Source of the DNA: JBMFOH01 sp049969715 [NCBI: bacterium]
GTDB lineage: Bacteria; DUMJ01
NCBI GenBank assembly: GCA_049969715.1
Contig: JBMFOH010000022.1
Span: 1-26,872, forward strand
Length of the DNA: 26,872 bases
Direction: 5' to 3'
The notes beneath the pieces were generated by a model that was not told the origin of the DNA, did not search any database, and was given only the letters and a program-made list of their open reading frames with translations. A program made the translations under genes and the position numbers. This document shows, piece by piece, positions 26,329 through 26,872 of this stretch (position 1 is its first letter; the number at the start of each line of letters is the position of its first letter).

Positions 26329-26872
26329 GTTACATATACAAAATTTAATAAACCTTCCTCTGACTTCATCCCCCTTGTCGTTTTATACCTTATCTTAGTC
26401 CTGCCTATACCCCTTTCTGTAAAATTATTCTCCCTAGGGACTCCTCGCCTCCTTTCATAAGTGGTTAAGTCCCTCCATTTCTCTGTTAACCTTAATAGAA
26501 ACTGTGTTACCTCGTCTCTACTACCCCTTTCTTTTAACTTCTCAAGATACATACCCCAGATTCTCATCCCTCCCTCTTTTGTGGGTGCTCTCGCCAGTTC
26601 CATTATTACCTCCTTCTCCTCTACACTAAGGTCTAGTTTATTCAGCGCTTTACTGATATTCTTTAACACATGCACTAGACATAACTGTCTCTCTACATCT
26701 GTATCCATAAATCCGTCTCTATAGGAAGCATGGTCATCTGTTACTAACACCTCTAAGCCTAACTCTCTATTCAATTCTTCTACCTTCTTCTTGAAAGTCT
26801 CTGAAGTTTCATTCGGTAAAATCTCTACATCTAATATAACTTCATCTATACTAAAGACTACGTTTATAATCC
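26218..26872 (-). mobile_element. Insertion sequence, one end inside the methyltransferase gene (partial)
   Basis: Protein similarity to the DUF1156 methyltransferase stops near 26217, and about 50 nt later the stop codon of a minus-strand transposase begins. The element therefore has its transposase 3' end at about 26218-26270 and runs past the window end. The exact boundary, terminal inverted repeats and target duplication cannot be fixed because the other end is not visible. Confidence 0.75.
26268..26872 (-). CDS. DDE-type transposase, 5'-truncated by the window edge
   Basis: The frame is open from the window edge (first full codon at 26870) to TAG at 26268-26270, about 200 codons. It reads [11 protein letters not shown] (likely first Asp), [14 protein letters not shown] (second Asp), LCLVHVLKN (the C-x2-H pattern common in IS256/MULE-like enzymes), and a C-terminal [20 protein letters not shown] with the likely catalytic Glu. 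The family is uncertain: IS256-like or an unclassified group. The catalytic residues look intact. The true start lies outside the window; an internal TTG at 26774 is not the start, since homologous sequence continues upstream. Confidence 0.85.
   Translation of the reverse strand, partial: IINVVFSIDEVILDVEILPNETSETFKKKVEELNRELGLEVLVTDDHASYRDGFMDTDVERQLCLVHVLKNISKALNKLDLSVEEKEVIMELARAPTKEGGMRIWGMYLEKLKERGSRDEVTQFLLRLTEKWRDLTTYERRRGVPRENNFTERGIGRTKIRYKTTRGMKSEEGLLNFVYVTQEIWRDNARGKIDLKSLIA

Noticed and set aside
1-26872. CRISPR array, rRNA genes, phage attachment site
   Set aside because: No regularly spaced direct repeats, rRNA motifs or tRNA-end duplications were seen in the window.

Overview
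The window looks like the chromosome of an AT-rich anaerobic bacterium. Ile ATA and Arg AGA/AGG codons dominate, genes are packed with 1-29 nt overlaps, and oxygen-sensitive iron-sulfur and Rnf-type proteins are prominent. The order tig-clpP-clpX-lon-valS-folC resembles the clpX-lon-valS-folC neighbourhood of Firmicutes, and a TRAP (MtrB)-like protein also points that way. A deep-branching or candidate phylum cannot be excluded from sequence alone.

Layout. Positions 1-355 hold a promoter, three tRNA genes (Lys-CTT, Leu-TAG, Gly-GCC) and a strong hairpin terminator. From 367 to 20642 nineteen or so plus-strand genes run head to tail with no gap above 18 nt. They form four blocks: (i) proteostasis and translation (trigger factor, ClpP, ClpX, Lon, valyl-tRNA synthetase, FolC); (ii) a redox/signalling block (DRTGG protein, CBS plus GHKL-ATPase protein, HydS-like [FeFe]-hydrogenase-related protein, second DRTGG protein, PHP protein); (iii) NADH-oxidising subunits of the bifurcating-hydrogenase type (HydC/NuoE-like, HndB-like and HydB/NuoF-like, with a second GHKL ATPase inside), followed directly by the Rnf membrane subunits RnfD, RnfE and RnfA; (iv) a TRAP-like RNA-binding protein and glmS. 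The run ends in a perfect 14-bp hairpin terminator at 20656-20690.

On the minus strand a four-gene overlapping operon (25179 down to 20668) encodes a phosphotriesterase-family metallohydrolase, a RACE-type [2Fe-2S]/ASKHA protein, HisZ and short-form HisG. It converges on glmS, and its last codons lie inside the glmS terminator. The short region 25180-25284 has two divergent extended -10 promoters around a palindrome. Rightward lies the 5' part of a DUF1156-type DNA methyltransferase gene that is cut by an insertion sequence, whose transposase runs off the window end.

Most notable: the hydBC-like genes occupy the place where rnfC is normally found upstream of rnfD. rnfG is absent between rnfD and rnfE, which overlap by 4 nt. 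rnfB is absent after rnfA, and no catalytic hydrogenase (hydA) follows hydB. The arrangement suggests a Hyd-Rnf hybrid, with soluble NADH/flavin/Fe-S subunits docked on an RnfDEA membrane core. It is preceded by a probable H2/redox-sensing block and followed by an Rnf-linked TRAP-like protein that has lost one of its three canonical RNA-binding basic residues. Whether missing subunits lie elsewhere in the genome cannot be judged here.
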